Positions 62,414 to 64,000 of a stretch of DNA of 64,000 bases are shown in pieces (the first letter of the stretch is position 1; each line of letters opens with the position of its first letter). This DNA comes from Sweltsa coloradensis (taxonomy: Eukaryota > Arthropoda > Insecta > Plecoptera > Chloroperlidae). The DNA is taken from positions 1 through 64,000 of the forward strand of contig JAMZAV010004503.1 of the NCBI GenBank assembly GCA_024449915.1, written 5' to 3'. Under the pieces are notes generated by a model. It made no database searches and was not told the DNA's origin. It saw nothing but the letters and a program-made list of their open reading frames with translations. A program made the position numbers and the translations under genes.

Positions 62414-62883
62414 ATGCCGAGCAGGGAAAGGCGCCCTGTTCCCGATAGCACACCCCGGGTCTAAAAGACATCAGTGTCAAGACTTCCCCGTTCATCAAAA
62501 AAAAAAAGGATCTCGTTCCCCAGAAGCAGGGCTGTGGACGCAATGAGCGGCACAATGTCTGAAGTGAGCAAGAATTCCGATGAAACAAAATTAACCAGCC
62601 CCGTTACACCACTTGGCGAAAGAATACGCACATGTGTCGAAGTTAGCAAGCATTCTCAATAAAACTAGCTCTGTCCCCTCAATTTAAATACGAATGGTTT
62701 ACAAACAACGACTCCAGTGAAATTGTGGAAAAAATTCAGAATTAGATTCCTTTTATCACCCCTCCAAATACGAGTGCGGGGGAAAAAGCCCCAGTTCCCC
62801 TGTACAAAGTGTTCCTATGAGCCAAACAACATTTTTTTTACGTCGTCACTACGATTTCCCAAACACAAACCGGAGAATTGTAA
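62414..62883 (+). pseudogene. lola-like: Class II zinc-finger terminal exon, heavily damaged
   Basis: Follows AATTATAATTTTAACG, where the intact copy has TTTTACAG, so the acceptor AG is lost or misread. It can be followed along exon F: GATGCCGAGCAGGGAAAGGC (linker), AGACATCAGTGTCAAGACTT (finger 1 start), GGCTGTGGACGCAATGAGCG (linker), an extra block with ACACATGTGTCGAAGTTAGC (perhaps a duplicated finger), TACGAGTGCGGG, TGTACAAAGTGTTCCTATGA (finger 4), CGGAGAATTGTAA at the end. The frame changes many times. Run-length errors are obvious in this region, so true decay and poor sequence cannot be separated. Confidence 0.65.
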
Positions 62884-63086
62884 TAAAAATTTAAACTATG
62901 TTTCTTTGATTAAAACTTTTAGATGTGTTTTTTGTTTGGGGGTGTCGCAACTTTTTAATTGTATTGCACACTTGAAGTGCTATAGATGTGTGACAGTCTA
63001 GTCGCTAACTACATGTACAGAATTTTTTGTGGTAATGTCATTTACATTATTTCTGGCCTAAAATTAGTATCTTGCATTATAAAATA
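62884..63086 (+). other. 3' flank of the last class II exon
   Basis: Matches 41524-41720 (TAATAAAAATTT, GTGTCGCAACTTTTTAATTG, GTCGCTAACTACATGTACAG). Confidence 0.4.
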
Positions 63087-63169
63087 TAAATCATTGGACT
63101 TTTCACTTTAGTTTACAAATATTTTTTTTATATCGTTATAACTCCACCGTGAAAAAGTCCAATGATTTA
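63087..63169. repeat. 83-bp hairpin (mini-MITE)
   Basis: AAATCATTGGACTTTTCAC and, inverted, GTGAAAAAGTCCAATGATTT bracket about 40 bp. It abuts the HINE-like element that follows. Confidence 0.7.
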
Positions 63170-63958
63170 TTGGATGAGCGTAGCGAGCGTAGCGAGCGAA
63201 GCGAAGGATTCCAATTTCAAATACAATGGAGGAAAAAAATCGGAATGTTTTTTTTTCTTTCTTTCTTTTTTTTTTGTATTTTTGTGTGTCTGTGAAACAC
63301 GATTTCCGGATAAAACCAATACTCCAATGCGATGAAATTTTATGGAGGGTCTATGAAAATCTCTGAACGAAGAACTTGCACGGGGGAAAAATCGATCGAA
63401 AAATTATTTGAGTCAGCCAATCGCAATGTTACGATTTTTTTTTCTTCGATTTTTAACAAGATTCTCGATTTATAACACCTGCATGCTTGGCGATTGTAAT
63501 AATTTTTTTAACAACCTTATTTTATGAATTGATATATTCGTGGAATTTTGAGCGTTATCCGAAAGATAAATTCCTTTAAAAATCGCAATTTTGGAAATTT
63601 TTTTGATTTTAAATTTCTTGGCTTTATAGACCTACATGCTTTTTATCGATCGTAATGATTTTTCACAGAACCTAATTTTATGAAATTTATATATTCGTGT
63701 GAAATCTGAGCGCAATCCGAAAAAATATTGTTATGAAAATCGAAATTTACGATTTTTCTTTTTTTAAAATTACGGATAATTAAAAAAAATTTAAACTTAA
63801 GTTTTATTTTTTATTTTAATCTAAATTAATTTTAAAAAACAACTAAGTAATGATTTTTTTCAACAGATACCAACCAGAAAATCCGCATAAACACTGAACA
63901 ACTCAATGCACCCAATTACGGTCATCCAACAACGCGGCGGACTTAAGCGTTTTCTAGT
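63170..63958 (+). mobile_element. Helentron/HINE-like element, family A, full length
   Basis: Starts TTGGATGAGCGTAGCGAGCG, with internal repeats at about 63470 and 63625, and ends ACGGTCATCCAACAACGCGG, CGGACTTAAGCGTTTTCTAGT. It has more indels than other copies, as expected for the noisy right end of the window. Confidence 0.75.
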
Positions 63959-64000
63959 ATTTATAAACGTTCTACCTTGTTTTATAGTTCCATTTTTTTA

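Overview
This looks like a window of an AT-rich arthropod nuclear genome, most likely a crustacean or another pancrustacean. It has no bacterial-style genes. Coding content is sparse, transposable elements are abundant, microsatellites such as (TA)n are long, and the palindromic word AGGCCTA recurs. The only host coding sequences I can support are exons: a series of alternative-looking 3' terminal exons encoding four zinc fingers each, of the kind known from longitudinals lacking (lola), plus one possible short exon that is duplicated. No BTB exon or other 5' part of the gene lies in the window, so the lola assignment is an inference from the fingers and the exon layout.

The zinc-finger exons are all on the + strand. 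Class I: a copy just off the left edge (only its 3' flank is visible at 1-401), then 5822-6220, 8760-9148 and 24702-25091. Class II: 12505-13686 (broken), 17577-17868, a tail remnant near 18265, 41120-41523 (fully intact) and 62414-62883 (broken). A more diverged copy lies at 53216-53733. Each unit carries its own splice acceptor, about 130 residues with fingers at fixed spacing (residues 21, 50, 79 and 108), a stop codon and a conserved 3' flank. The modules arose by repeated tandem duplication. Comparing modules gives empty sites that delimit many transposon insertions.

Mobile elements make up most of the rest. They include: a family of about 750-bp non-autonomous elements with Helentron/HINE-like architecture (at least ten copies); two large foldback elements whose arms are minisatellites (402-2688 and 18688-20895); several long-armed MITEs; tRNA-derived SINEs and tRNA-derived palindromes; a 5'-truncated LINE (9603-11830) and two LINE 3' fragments; a young Gypsy retrotransposon on the minus strand (53817-58542, LTRs of 231-232 bp, direct repeat GTACTT); and a second LTR element (45114-51583). 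One 2.95-kb segment is tandemly duplicated (25426-28378 and 28379-31399). About 195 bp is repeated five times at 37160-38104.

Sequence quality is uneven. From 46430 to 48640 the text is almost entirely homopolymer runs and is not biological as written. Damage continues to about 52000 and, more mildly, from 61200 to the right end. The Gypsy element has almost identical LTRs but at least eight single-base frameshifts, so many frameshifts in this window, including those in the zinc-finger exons, may be assembly indels and not decay.
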